Assembly (NCBI RefSeq): GCF_025465995.1
Contig: NZ_JANLNY010000006.1
Coordinates: forward strand, 744,001-808,000
DNA from: Pseudomonas sp. 5P_3.1_Bac2
Lineage (GTDB): Bacteria; Pseudomonadota; Gammaproteobacteria; Pseudomonadales; Pseudomonadaceae
Reading direction: 5' to 3'
Length of the DNA stretch: 64,000 bases
Within the stretch, counting starts at the first letter, position 1, and each line of letters opens with the position of its first letter. This document shows, piece after piece, positions 54,079 through 62,895 of the stretch. The notes under the pieces are model-generated. The model worked only from the letters and a program-made list of their open reading frames with translations, was not told the origin of the DNA and did not search any database. A program made the translations under genes and the position numbers.

Positions 54079-55716
54079 TCAGCTGGCATTGGCTGACTGC
54101 GTAGCGCTTTGAGGCCACTGAATCTCTTGATACTGCTCGCGCAGATCTTTCTTGCTGACCTTGCCGGTAGCGGTATGCGGCAATCCCTCCGCCAAGATGC
54201 ACAGATCGGGCAGCCACCATTTCGCCACACGATCTTTCAAGAACTCAAGCAGCTCGCTGGGCTCGACCGAATGGGTTGGGCGTGGCACCACGACCAGCAG
54301 CGGGCGCTCACTCCACGTTGGGTGTGGCAGACCGATGACTGCTGCTTCCAGTACGGCAGGGTGTGCCATAACCGCGTTTTCTATGTCGATGGAACTGATC
54401 CACTCGCCGCCGGACTTGATCACGTCTTTAGTGCGATCGACGATGCACACGTAGCCTTGTGGGTTGATGGTGGCGACATCGCCAGTATCAAACCAACCTT
54501 TGCTGGGTGTGCCGCCATAGTAGCCGCAGGCTACCCAAGGCCCACGCGCCTGCAGAATGCCCGAGGCTTTCCCATCGCGGGGCAGGCTTTGGCCATCGGG
54601 GCTGACAATGCGCAGGCGAATACCAAAGACCTGCCGTCCAGCCAAGGTGACCTGGCGTTGATATTGCTCGCTAGGCAGTTCGTCATACCAAGGTTGTCGG
54701 CGGTTATAGCTGCCCAGCGGGCTGGTTTCAGTCATGCCCCAGCCGACCTCCAAGTCGATACCTTGGGCGCGCATCCGCTCGATTAAGGCTAATGGGCAAG
54801 CGGCGCCACCGGACACAGCGCGACGCAGGCTGGATACTTGCTGACCGCTGCTCTCTAAATGATTCACCAAGGCCAGCCAAACGGTCGGTACGCCCATGGC
54901 GTAGGTGACCTGTTCTTGGTTGATCAGGGCGGTCAGCGTCGCGCCATCTCCGGCCTTGTTGCCCGGTAGAACCAGTTTGCAACCGGTGATGGCGGCACTG
55001 TATGGCACGCCCCAGGCGTTGACATGGAACATCGGCACAATCGGCAACACCACATCTGCGCCAGACAAGTTAGTGGCATTGGGCAGGCACCCGGCCAGCG
55101 TGTGCAGTAAGGTGCTGCGGTGGCTGTAGAGCACGCCTTTGGGGTTGCCAGTGGTGCCGGAGGTGTAGCACAGCCCGCTTGGCGTGCGCTCATCCAATTC
55201 AGGCCACATGTAGCTATCAGGGTGAGTGGCGATCAGTGCTTCATAGCTGATGAGGTTCGGCAGGCTGGACTGGGGTAACTCATCGGCCGCGCATAACACC
55301 ACGATGTGCTGCAGCAGTGGCAGCTCGGAGTGAATCTTCTCCAGCAGCGGGACGAACTGCGGATCTAAGAAAACAATGCGGTTTTTCGCATGCTTAATGA
55401 TGTAAACAATCTGCTCGGGAAACAGGCGTGGATTGATGGTGTGGCAGATACGCCCAGAACAAGGCACGGCGTAATACAGCTCAAAATGTCGGTAGTCATT
55501 CCATGCCAGGGTGGCGACGGGCTCTTGTGCGGCTATTTGCAGCTGGTCTAAGGCATTGGCTAGCTTGCGCGCGCGCTGAAAGGCATCCGCATAGGTATAG
55601 CGGTGCTGTTGGCCGTTGCTAAGTACAGAGACGATTTCGACATGCGCCGCGGTTTGCTCGGCATATTCCATGACCATGCTGATATTCAGTTGGTCATCCA
55701 TCATTAGATTGAGCAT
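54079..55716 (-). CDS. AlkK-like medium/long-chain fatty acid--CoA ligase
   Basis: 545-residue acyl-adenylate-forming enzyme that activates fatty acids to acyl-CoA. AMP-binding signature LCYTSGTTGNPKGVLYSHRS-type (positions about 188-207), VVPMFHVNAWG, GWGMTETSP, WFDTGDVATINPQGYVCIVDRTKDVIKSGGEW-type hinge, and the C-terminal catalytic Lys in HTATGKVSKKDLRE. The sequence follows AlkK of P. oleovorans closely over its length (CHTINPRLFPEQI, for example). No signal peptide. Divergent from the cupin gene; the 387-base gap between them should hold the control region of the module. Confidence 0.9.
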   Translation of the reverse strand: MLNLMMDDQLNISMVMEYAEQTAAHVEIVSVLSNGQQHRYTYADAFQRARKLANALDQLQIAAQEPVATLAWNDYRHFELYYAVPCSGRICHTINPRLFPEQIVYIIKHAKNRIVFLDPQFVPLLEKIHSELPLLQHIVVLCAADELPQSSLPNLISYEALIATHPDSYMWPELDERTPSGLCYTSGTTGNPKGVLYSHRSTLLHTLAGCLPNATNLSGADVVLPIVPMFHVNAWGVPYSAAITGCKLVLPGNKAGDGATLTALINQEQVTYAMGVPTVWLALVNHLESSGQQVSSLRRAVSGGAACPLALIERMRAQGIDLEVGWGMTETSPLGSYNRRQPWYDELPSEQYQRQVTLAGRQVFGIRLRIVSPDGQSLPRDGKASGILQARGPWVACGYYGGTPSKGWFDTGDVATINPQGYVCIVDRTKDVIKSGGEWISSIDIENAVMAHPAVLEAAVIGLPHPTWSERPLLVVVPRPTHSVEPSELLEFLKDRVAKWWLPDLCILAEGLPHTATGKVSKKDLREQYQEIQWPQSATQSANAS

Positions 55717-56103
55717 TCAAACCTCGCAGGCAATCGCACAGAGCGGGGCTGCGCGTTGCGATTTTGTTATTGGACTTAGGCTGAGGGTGACCTTCGCGGG
55801 CGGTACTTTTTTGACATACGGCGCCAATCATTTGATTAAAGCCGCCGTGCAGGACTGGCTATAGGCAGTTATAGACATTGCTGATAGTACAGAGCGAGGC
55901 AAATTGGGTTTTCGTCGCGAAGGCTTGAGATAGCGCGGTGAGGGCGCGGGTTTGCTGTTATCAGCTCAGCCGAAATTGGCTGCTTGATCTCAGAATGCCG
56001 CCACCGAATGGCAAATTAGTGGCGGCACATGTCAAGTTTGTCTATGGGTAGCAGCGCAGCATGGGGGCACCTGACGTTCGGGGACCTAATGAGGAGAATA
56101 ACA
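55717..56103. other. Divergent control region of the catabolic module
   Basis: 387 bases between the acyl-CoA ligase and the cupin dioxygenase genes. No coding frame is convincing. It should carry promoters in both directions and possibly a site for the AraC-type regulator, but I cannot identify one. GAGGAG at 56091-56096 is the ribosome site of the cupin gene. Confidence 0.5.
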
Positions 56104-56625
56104 ATGCCCATGCCAAACATCGTCTATGACCACAAGTCGCTGCTGTCGCTGAACATGAACGAGCTGCCAATCTACAAGGACGCCATGCCTGGTGTACCGG
56201 GTATCGACTCGCAGCCGCTGTTCATGGACCCGCATAATGGTACGTGGGTGATGCGTATTTTCTTCCACCCCGGCGTGATCATGCCGGTGCATTTCCACAC
56301 GGGTACCGTGCATCTGTGGACGCTGTCCGGGCGTTGGATGTATGTCGAATACCCTGATCAGCCGCAAACAGCAGGTTGCTACTTATATGAGCCGGGTGGA
56401 TCGATCCACCAGTTCATGACCCCCGCCGATAACACCGAAATCACCGAAACCATCATGGTGGTGAGCGGCGCCAATATCAATTTCGATCAGGACGGTAACT
56501 ACCTGGGTTTGTTGGACGCTAGCGAAGTGATGAAGCTGGTCGATCACCTGATCCGTGATCGCGGCTTGGAGCCGGCCAAATACATCTTGGGTGGTGCGGG
56601 TCGCTACAGCACCGATCAAGCATAA
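56104..56625 (+). CDS. 2,4'-dihydroxyacetophenone dioxygenase-like cupin
   Basis: 173-residue single-domain cupin resembling 2,4'-dihydroxyacetophenone dioxygenase, a non-haem iron enzyme that cleaves the bond between two carbonyl-bearing side-chain carbons of aryl ketones. Seen: HPGVIMPVHFHTGTVHLWTL with the clustered His ligands, YPDQPQTAGCYLYEPGGSIHQF with the last His, and INFDQDGNYLGLLDA. The ATG at 56104 has GAGGAG 7 bases ahead; a longer frame upstream lacks this. Whether the substrate is an aromatic ketone or an aliphatic one is unknown. The neighbours (acyl-CoA ligase, DUF1302/1329) point to hydrophobic carbon sources. Confidence 0.83.
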   Translation: MPMPNIVYDHKSLLSLNMNELPIYKDAMPGVPGIDSQPLFMDPHNGTWVMRIFFHPGVIMPVHFHTGTVHLWTLSGRWMYVEYPDQPQTAGCYLYEPGGSIHQFMTPADNTEITETIMVVSGANINFDQDGNYLGLLDASEVMKLVDHLIRDRGLEPAKYILGGAGRYSTDQA

Positions 56626-56784
56626 CCCCCTAAATACCCTGAAACGCCTCTGGACTGAGCCTTTGCTGCGGTGTGAGGCATGGGTAAGTGGGCGCGTCGT
56701 GTAACGGCAAAATATTGGTACTAATGATCTAAAATCCCAAGTGTTCAGTTGTAAGATTGCTGGACTAGTGCTCGGGGTGCAACG

Positions 56785-56811
56785 CGCGCTGCATTGCCTT
56801 GATGCAGCGCG
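56785..56811. other. Perfect hairpin in the cupin-DUF1302 gap
   Basis: 10-bp stem CGCGCTGCAT / ATGCAGCGCG with a 7-base loop, inside the 307-base gap (56626-56932). No T tract follows on either strand. It could be a terminator-like or attenuating mRNA structure, or a protein-binding palindrome. The rest of the gap holds no gene. Confidence 0.6.
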
Positions 56812-56932
56812 AGTTGAGGCACAGCTGCGCTCATAGATGCCTGTATCTATTGGCCTTTGTGCTCGCTGGGCGCCTTGTCTGAGTGGTCGATGATATGGGG
56901 TAAAGCCCCTCTACTTATTCACGGAGAGCCTT

Positions 56933-58723
56933 ATGACAAAAATAAAATGGCCCGTAAAAGTTCTGCCAAACCCATTGGCTATCGCTGTTGCTTTGGGCTT
57001 TTCAGCCCCAATGGCACAGGCAGTGAACTTCAATATTGGTCCGATTGAAGCTCAGCTGGATTCATCCCTCTCGGTGGGGGCTAGCTGGTCGATGCGTGGG
57101 GCTGATCCTGATCTGGTTGGCCAGACCAATGGCGGCAAAACAGCCGCAACCGCCAACGACGATGGCCGTTTAAATTTCAAGAAGGGCGAAACCTTCTCGA
57201 AAATCTTTAAAGGCTTGCATGACCTCGAATTGAAATACGGTGACACCGGCATCTTCCTGCGCGGCAAGTACTGGTATGACTTTGAGCTGAAAGACGAAAA
57301 CCGTCCGCACAAAGACATCAGCGACAGCAACCGCAAAATTGGCGCCCAGTCTTCAGGGGCTGAGTTGATGGACGCGTTCATCTACCACAACTACAGCATC
57401 GACGATCTGCCAGGCAGTGTGCGCTTGGGACGGCAGGTGGTTAGTTGGGGGGAAAGTACCTTCATCGGCAACAGCATCAACGCGATCAACCCTATGGACG
57501 TCGCCGCATTCCGCCGTCCAGGGGCCGAGATTAAAGAAGGTCTGATCCCCGTGCAGATGCTGTTTGTTTCCCAGGGTATTACCGATCAGCTGTCGGCTGA
57601 GGCGTTTTATCAGTTGGACTGGGAGCAGACCGTTGTCGATAACTGCGGCACCTTCTTTGGCAGTGACACCATTGCTGACGGCTGTACCGATGGGTTCACC
57701 GTAGGCCCAGCGCGCAACGTGGGTTTCGCCCGGCCTTTTGCGGGTGACATGGGGGTCAATATCACCCAAGAAGGTCTGGTTATTCCTCGTGGCGGTGATC
57801 GTGATGCACGCGACAGCGGGCAGTGGGGCTTAGCCCTGCGCTGGATGGGCGAGAACACCGAATATGCCGCCTACGCCATGAACTACCACAGCCGCCTGCC
57901 GTATCTGGGCTTCACGACGCCCAACGCGGCCGATATCGGGCTGGGTTTGAGCATGATGCAGCACACGCCACTGCCGAACCTCAATAGCCTGTTGATGCAG
58001 ACGTCGTTACTGGGCAACAGCCAGTACTTCTTTGAATACCCAGAAGACATCCGTCTTTACGGACTGAGTTTTTCTACCACCCTGGAGAACGGTACGGCGT
58101 GGTCGGGTGAGATCAGCTACCGGCCGAATATGCCGCTGGCCATTAACGCCCACGACGCAACCAACAGCCCAGTCTTGGAAGTGGTGAATGGCTTCCTGAC
58201 GGGAGGCCTGAACGGGGCGTTCGGCACCGCCAATCAGGACCTGCAGGCGTACTCGCGCAAAGAAGTGACACAGGCGCAAACCACGCTCACGCACTTCATT
58301 GAGCGTGTGGCCGGTTCTGATCGTTTGATTTTGGTGGGTGAACTGGGTGTGACTCAGATCGGTGCGTTGGAGCCACGCAGTGAGCGGCGCTACGGCCGAA
58401 TCGCCGAAGTCGGTGATTACGCGGCAGGGGATGAAAACGGCTTCTTCACCAAAACCTCTTGGGGCTATCGCGCTCGCGCCATCATGGAATACAGCAACGT
58501 TTTCGCTGGGGTCAACCTCAAGCCGAACGTCGCCTGGTCGCATGATGTTGACGGTTACGGACCGACGTTCAACGAAGGCTCTAAAGCTGTCAGCGTGGGT
58601 ATTGAAGCGGACTACCGCAGCATTTACACCGCGAGCCTGTCTTACACCGACTTTTTCGGTGGCGACTATAACAACCAAATTGATCGCGATTTCTTAGCTT
58701 TCAGTGCTGGTATGAGCTTCTAA
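56933..58723 (+). CDS. Exported DUF1302 family protein
   Basis: 596-residue protein with a signal peptide (cut near MAQA, about residue 30), followed by long amphipathic beta-strand-like repeats typical of DUF1302 (VRLGRQVVSWGESTFIGNSINAINPMD is the family hallmark) and a terminal aromatic residue (FSAGMSF). The ending suggests an outer-membrane beta-barrel. DUF1302 genes usually sit directly before DUF1329 genes, as here (26 bases). Such pairs have been linked by fitness data in P. putida, as I recall, to growth on long-chain esters and alcohols. GGAGAG precedes the ATG. Confidence 0.88.
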   Translation: MTKIKWPVKVLPNPLAIAVALGFSAPMAQAVNFNIGPIEAQLDSSLSVGASWSMRGADPDLVGQTNGGKTAATANDDGRLNFKKGETFSKIFKGLHDLELKYGDTGIFLRGKYWYDFELKDENRPHKDISDSNRKIGAQSSGAELMDAFIYHNYSIDDLPGSVRLGRQVVSWGESTFIGNSINAINPMDVAAFRRPGAEIKEGLIPVQMLFVSQGITDQLSAEAFYQLDWEQTVVDNCGTFFGSDTIADGCTDGFTVGPARNVGFARPFAGDMGVNITQEGLVIPRGGDRDARDSGQWGLALRWMGENTEYAAYAMNYHSRLPYLGFTTPNAADIGLGLSMMQHTPLPNLNSLLMQTSLLGNSQYFFEYPEDIRLYGLSFSTTLENGTAWSGEISYRPNMPLAINAHDATNSPVLEVVNGFLTGGLNGAFGTANQDLQAYSRKEVTQAQTTLTHFIERVAGSDRLILVGELGVTQIGALEPRSERRYGRIAEVGDYAAGDENGFFTKTSWGYRARAIMEYSNVFAGVNLKPNVAWSHDVDGYGPTFNEGSKAVSVGIEADYRSIYTASLSYTDFFGGDYNNQIDRDFLAFSAGMSF

Positions 58724-58749
58724 ATTTAATTTAGAGAGAGTCCATAGCG

Positions 58750-60117
58750 ATGAACACAACAAGAAAACTCATAACCGGACTGGCCCTGTCAGCACTCAGT
58801 GTGACTGTCCTCGCCGCGGCCTCGCCTGAAGACATAGCCAAACTTGGCAACACGCTGACACCTCTAGGCGCGGAAAAAGCCGGTAACGCCGACGGCACTA
58901 TTCCTGAGTGGACTGGCGGCCTGGGCAAAAACGCGGCGCCAGTGGATAGCAAGGGGTTCTTAGGCAACCCGTTTGCTTCCGAGCAGCCGCTGTTTGAAAT
59001 CACCAAGCAGAATGCTCAGGAGTACAAAGACAAGCTCTCCGAAGGTCAGTTGGCGATGTTTGCGCGCTATCCGGCCACCTACAAAATGAAGGTCTATCCC
59101 AGTCATCGCACCACCAGCATGCCTGAGTCTGTGTATGCCGCTACGCGCGTGAGTGCAGAGAAAGTCAAACTGCTCGATAGCGGTACGGGCTTGAGTGGTT
59201 TTACCGAATCGCGGGTCAATGCCTTCCCGATTCCATCCAATGGATTGGAAGTGGTGTGGAACCACATCACCCGTTACAAGGGCGGCAACATCTACCGCGA
59301 GTCGACCAACGCCTCTCCACAGAAAAACGGCGATTACACGCTGGTGCGCATGTATGACTCCGTGGCTTATCCGTCGAGCATGACGGACTTGTCGGAGAAA
59401 GATGCGCAGAACCTGCTGCTGGTGTTCAAGATGAACACCATCTCTCCAGCCCGCTTGGCGGGTACTGTGCAGCTGGTCCACGACACCCTTGATCAAGTCC
59501 GCGAGCCGCGCATGGCCTGGGCCTATAACCCCGGTCAGCGGCGTGTGCGGCGGGCGCCGCAAGTGGCTTACGACAGCCCGCTGGCAAACTCCGATGGCAC
59601 CCGCACATCCGATGACTTCGATATGTATAACGGCGCTCCTGACCGCTACGACTGGACGCTGGTGGGTAAGAAGGAGATGTACATCCCTTACAACAACTAC
59701 CAGTTGGCCTCACCCTCGGTGAAGTACCAGGACATCTTGCAACCCGGCCACACCAACCAAGAGTTGGCGCGCTATGAGCTGCATCGGGTGTGGGTTGTCG
59801 AGGGCAATTTGAAAGAGGGCAAGCGCCATGTCTATGCCAAGCGCCGCTTCTACATTGATGAGGACTCTTGGACCATTGTCGCCTCTGAGCACTACGACGG
59901 CCGCGGCCAACTATGGCGTGTGGGGCAGTTGATGCACTTGCAGGAGTACAACGCACAGGCGCCTTGGTATGCCTTTGAAGCGCTCTACGACGTGCTCTCG
60001 GGACGTTACGGGGTGTACGGCATGATCAACGAAGAGAAGCATTGGCTGCGTTTCGGCGTACCCGCTTCGGCTAAGGAGTACACGCCAGCGGCACTGCGTG
60101 CCACCAGTGTGCGCTAA
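58750..60117 (+). CDS. Exported DUF1329 family protein
   Basis: 455-residue exported protein: signal peptide (LITGLALSALSVTVLAA), then the DUF1329 region (LTPLGAEKAGNADGTIPEWTGGL is the usual opening; AWAYNPGQRRVRRAPQVAYD, YDWTLVGKKEMYIPYNNY, HRVWVVEGNLKEGKRHVYAKR follow). DUF1329 has a LolA/LolB-like fold suited to carrying lipids across the periplasm. Partner of the DUF1302 barrel just upstream. Together they are likely to move a hydrophobic substrate through the envelope. AGAGAG stands ahead of the ATG. Confidence 0.88.
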   Translation: MNTTRKLITGLALSALSVTVLAAASPEDIAKLGNTLTPLGAEKAGNADGTIPEWTGGLGKNAAPVDSKGFLGNPFASEQPLFEITKQNAQEYKDKLSEGQLAMFARYPATYKMKVYPSHRTTSMPESVYAATRVSAEKVKLLDSGTGLSGFTESRVNAFPIPSNGLEVVWNHITRYKGGNIYRESTNASPQKNGDYTLVRMYDSVAYPSSMTDLSEKDAQNLLLVFKMNTISPARLAGTVQLVHDTLDQVREPRMAWAYNPGQRRVRRAPQVAYDSPLANSDGTRTSDDFDMYNGAPDRYDWTLVGKKEMYIPYNNYQLASPSVKYQDILQPGHTNQELARYELHRVWVVEGNLKEGKRHVYAKRRFYIDEDSWTIVASEHYDGRGQLWRVGQLMHLQEYNAQAPWYAFEALYDVLSGRYGVYGMINEEKHWLRFGVPASAKEYTPAALRATSVR

Positions 60118-60269
60118 CTAGGCTCGCCTGACATGAATGCCGCATCCTCTGTGGTTGCGGTATTGGTGTCACGGGGAAAATTAAAAAAAATAGCTACTTA
60201 GAACTGTCTAGACTCTTGGCTGCACATGCCTGGAACCTAGGGTTATCGAGTCAAACTGAGGGTAAAACC

Positions 60270-61658
60270 ATGAAAAAGCTTATCTGGGCGATGGCGTGCT
60301 GGGGCGGGTTAGCCGCTCCGGTTCTGGCCGCGACAACGATCTCCAAAGAAGATGCCCAAGAGCTTGCCCGTGACGCCTACATCTACGCCTATCCGCTGGT
60401 GCTGATGCAGGTGACCCGCGAAACTGCAACCAACGTTCTTGAGCCGCGTGGTTTAACCGCCCCGGTTAACCAACTGGCCCATGCCCGGGCGTTCCCGGAT
60501 CACAACTTCACCGTTGTGGTTCGTCCCAATGCGGACACCCTCTATTCGGCCATCACCTATGACGTCAGCAAAGAACCCCTGGTGGTTGAGCTGCCGGACT
60601 CCCAAGGCCGCTACTACCTGATGCCGTTGCTGGATTATTGGACCGATGTGTTCAGCGTGCCGGGCACGCGCACCACAGGTAATCAGGCACAGCGTTTCGC
60701 CATCGTCAGTCAAGACTGGCAAGGGACCTTGCCCGAAGGCGTGCGTGAGTATCGAACGCCGACTAAGTCGGGCCTGATGATTGGACGTATTCAAACCAAC
60801 GGCAAAGCCGACTATGCCGCTGTGCATGCTTTCCAGGACGGTATGCGCGTTTATCCTTTGAGTGCTTATGGCAAGGATTACACCGCGCCTAAAGGCGTTA
60901 TCCGCGAGCACCAGGATATGACGGCGCCGCCGCTGCAAGTTAAGGCCATGAGTGGCGAGCAATTCTTCAATAAATTTGCCGCGCTGCTTAAAGACAACCC
61001 GCCCCATAACAACGACTACCCGATGGTGGATCGGCTCAAGCGCTTGGGGATTGAACCTGGTCAGGCGTTTGACTTCAGCCAAGCCTCTCCCGAAGTTCAA
61101 GCAGCGATGCGTGATGCCCCTGCTGCTGCGTTGGGTTTGATTGAGCAATCGTTCAAGCAGTCGGGAGTGTTCGTAAACGGCTGGCGCACCAACTTAACGG
61201 CAATTGGCACCTATGGCGCCGATTATCTGCGCCGTGCGGGGGTGGCCTATGCAGGCCTTGGCGCCAATCCGATCGAGGATGCGATTTACCCAAGCGCCTT
61301 CAATGACTCAGAGGGCAAGCCGCTGCAAAGTGATCAGCGTTATGTGCTGCACTTTAAAAAGCTGGAGCTGCCACCGGCGCGTGCTTTCTGGTCGCTGGCC
61401 ATGTATGACGAGCGCCAGTTGTTCACTGATAACCCCATTGGCCGTTATTCCATTGGCGATCGTGACGAGCTGAAATACAACGCAGACGGTTCGTTGGATA
61501 TTTACATCCAACGCCAATCACCGGGCGCCGAGCGTGAGGCCAACTGGCTGCCGACTCCAGCCAGCGGAGGTTTCAGCATGAATTTGCGCCTGTATTGGCC
61601 GCATACCAGTGCCCTGACTGGTGGCTGGACGCCTCCGCAGGTCAAACGCATCCCCTAA
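60270..61658 (+). CDS. Exported DUF1254/DUF1214 protein, copy 2
   Basis: 462-residue paralogue of the protein at 52498-53949. Signal peptide (MKKLIWAMACWGGLAAPVLA), DUF1254 domain (DAYIYAYPLVLMQVT, PVNQLAHARAFP, LPDSQGRYYLMPLLDYWTDVF, VPGTRTTGN) and DUF1214 domain (ARAFWSLAMYDERQLFTDNPIGRYSIG). Both copies keep the same motifs in order. The ATG at 60270 follows GAGGG. It lies 152 bases after DUF1329 in the same direction, probably the last gene of the rightward unit. No enzyme activity can be assigned. Confidence 0.86.
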   Translation: MKKLIWAMACWGGLAAPVLAATTISKEDAQELARDAYIYAYPLVLMQVTRETATNVLEPRGLTAPVNQLAHARAFPDHNFTVVVRPNADTLYSAITYDVSKEPLVVELPDSQGRYYLMPLLDYWTDVFSVPGTRTTGNQAQRFAIVSQDWQGTLPEGVREYRTPTKSGLMIGRIQTNGKADYAAVHAFQDGMRVYPLSAYGKDYTAPKGVIREHQDMTAPPLQVKAMSGEQFFNKFAALLKDNPPHNNDYPMVDRLKRLGIEPGQAFDFSQASPEVQAAMRDAPAAALGLIEQSFKQSGVFVNGWRTNLTAIGTYGADYLRRAGVAYAGLGANPIEDAIYPSAFNDSEGKPLQSDQRYVLHFKKLELPPARAFWSLAMYDERQLFTDNPIGRYSIGDRDELKYNADGSLDIYIQRQSPGAEREANWLPTPASGGFSMNLRLYWPHTSALTGGWTPPQVKRIP

Positions 61659-61670
61659 CACAGCGCTGCG

Positions 61671-61698
61671 CGCCAAGAGCTTTAAACGGCTCTTGGCG
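61671..61698. terminator. Hairpin at the convergent DUF1254 / AraC junction
   Basis: Perfect 10-bp stem CGCCAAGAGC / GCTCTTGGCG with loop TTTAAACG, between the two stop codons. It lacks a T tract on either strand but is placed to end both transcripts. Confidence 0.65.
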
Positions 61699-61699
61699 G

Positions 61700-62743
61700 T
61701 TAGCGGCGAGTGGCTATCAGGCGGCGCTTACTGAGATGGCTGCCTTGGTTCTTTTGCCATTGTCGTGGACTCATGCCATACCAGCGCTGGAAGGCTCGCG
61801 AAAAAGCGCTGAGCTCGGCATAGCCCAGCAGCTCCGAGAGCTGCGTGAAGCTCATATTGGAATCGGTCATGTAACGGGTGGCTATCGCCCGTCTGGTTTG
61901 ATCGACGAGCTGGTTAAACGAGGTGCCTTCTTCGGCCAGATAGCGCTGCAGGGTGCGGGTACTGAGGGCAAGATAATCCGCCACATGCTCAATTGAGGCG
62001 CGGCCCTGGGGTAAAAAACTGCGCACGACCTGCTGCACGTGGGAGGGCAGGTCCTCAACCGTGATTTGCCCGAGGTTGTCCAAGTGCTGACGAATCAAGC
62101 TTTGCAGCTCATGGTCTGCAGAGATCAACGGAGTCTCCAGCAGTTTCGCGTCGAAAACCCACGCATTGGCTGGGGCGTTAAAGGTCGGCGTAATGCCCAG
62201 TAACCGGTGATAAGCGCTCAAGTCTTTAGCTGGAGCGTGTTGCAGCATTAAGGCTTGGGGTTGCCAGCGGTTGCCCAGCAGCATGCGCATCACTTGTAAG
62301 CCACCGCCTAAAACCAGCTCGGTGATCGGCTGCATGCGGCTTAAGTCCAGCGTAGCGGCGGGGGAGTAATAAAAAAACGCATGGCCTTCTTCGATTTCAA
62401 TATGCACCCGCGCAGAGCTGGCATGCACTTGGTAATAGCGGCTGAGTTCTTGCAGCGCCTCGCCACAGGTGCCGGCATTACGCATCACATACAGCAGCGG
62501 CCGAATGCTGGCGGCCAGGTTTTGTTGCATACCAAACTGCAAAGCAAATAACGGATTGTTTGAGCTCAAGGCACCTTGCTCAAGAATCTTAAGCAGGCTT
62601 TGGTAGGTGATCAGGTTTTCTGGGTAATCCAAGATATCCGGTGATAAGCCGGCACGTTTAAACAGATCATCGACACTGACCTGCTGGGAGCTGGCGAACT
62701 CTGCAATCCCATGGAGGCTAGAGGCTCGGGCATAGTCGGTCAT
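61700..62743 (-). CDS. AraC-family transcriptional regulator
   Basis: 347-residue regulator. The N-terminal about 190 residues resemble the arabinose-binding-like sensor of the OruR/ArgR group (VSVDDLFKRAGLSPDILDYPENLITYQSLLKILEQGAL). The C-terminal AraC HTH pair is in ASIEHVADYLALSTRTLQRYLAEEG and MSFTQLSELLGYAELSAFSRAFQRWYG. The ATG at 62743 matches the family N terminus and has GGAG upstream; a frame open further upstream is not family-like. By position it is the likely regulator of the DUF1254/1302/1329/ligase module; this is inferred. Confidence 0.88.
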   Translation of the reverse strand: MTDYARASSLHGIAEFASSQQVSVDDLFKRAGLSPDILDYPENLITYQSLLKILEQGALSSNNPLFALQFGMQQNLAASIRPLLYVMRNAGTCGEALQELSRYYQVHASSARVHIEIEEGHAFFYYSPAATLDLSRMQPITELVLGGGLQVMRMLLGNRWQPQALMLQHAPAKDLSAYHRLLGITPTFNAPANAWVFDAKLLETPLISADHELQSLIRQHLDNLGQITVEDLPSHVQQVVRSFLPQGRASIEHVADYLALSTRTLQRYLAEEGTSFNQLVDQTRRAIATRYMTDSNMSFTQLSELLGYAELSAFSRAFQRWYGMSPRQWQKNQGSHLSKRRLIATRR

Positions 62744-62895
62744 GGCTGAAGCTAAGCTCCGTCTTATTGTTTTGTCCTCGATCAGACCTGTTTTGGCGCT
62801 TAGTGTCAAATTTGTAGGACGCTCTGCATTGCCGGATATTCGTAAGCGGCCGGCAAACACACCTTGCGATGGAAGCACATAGCTTGATTGTTGGC

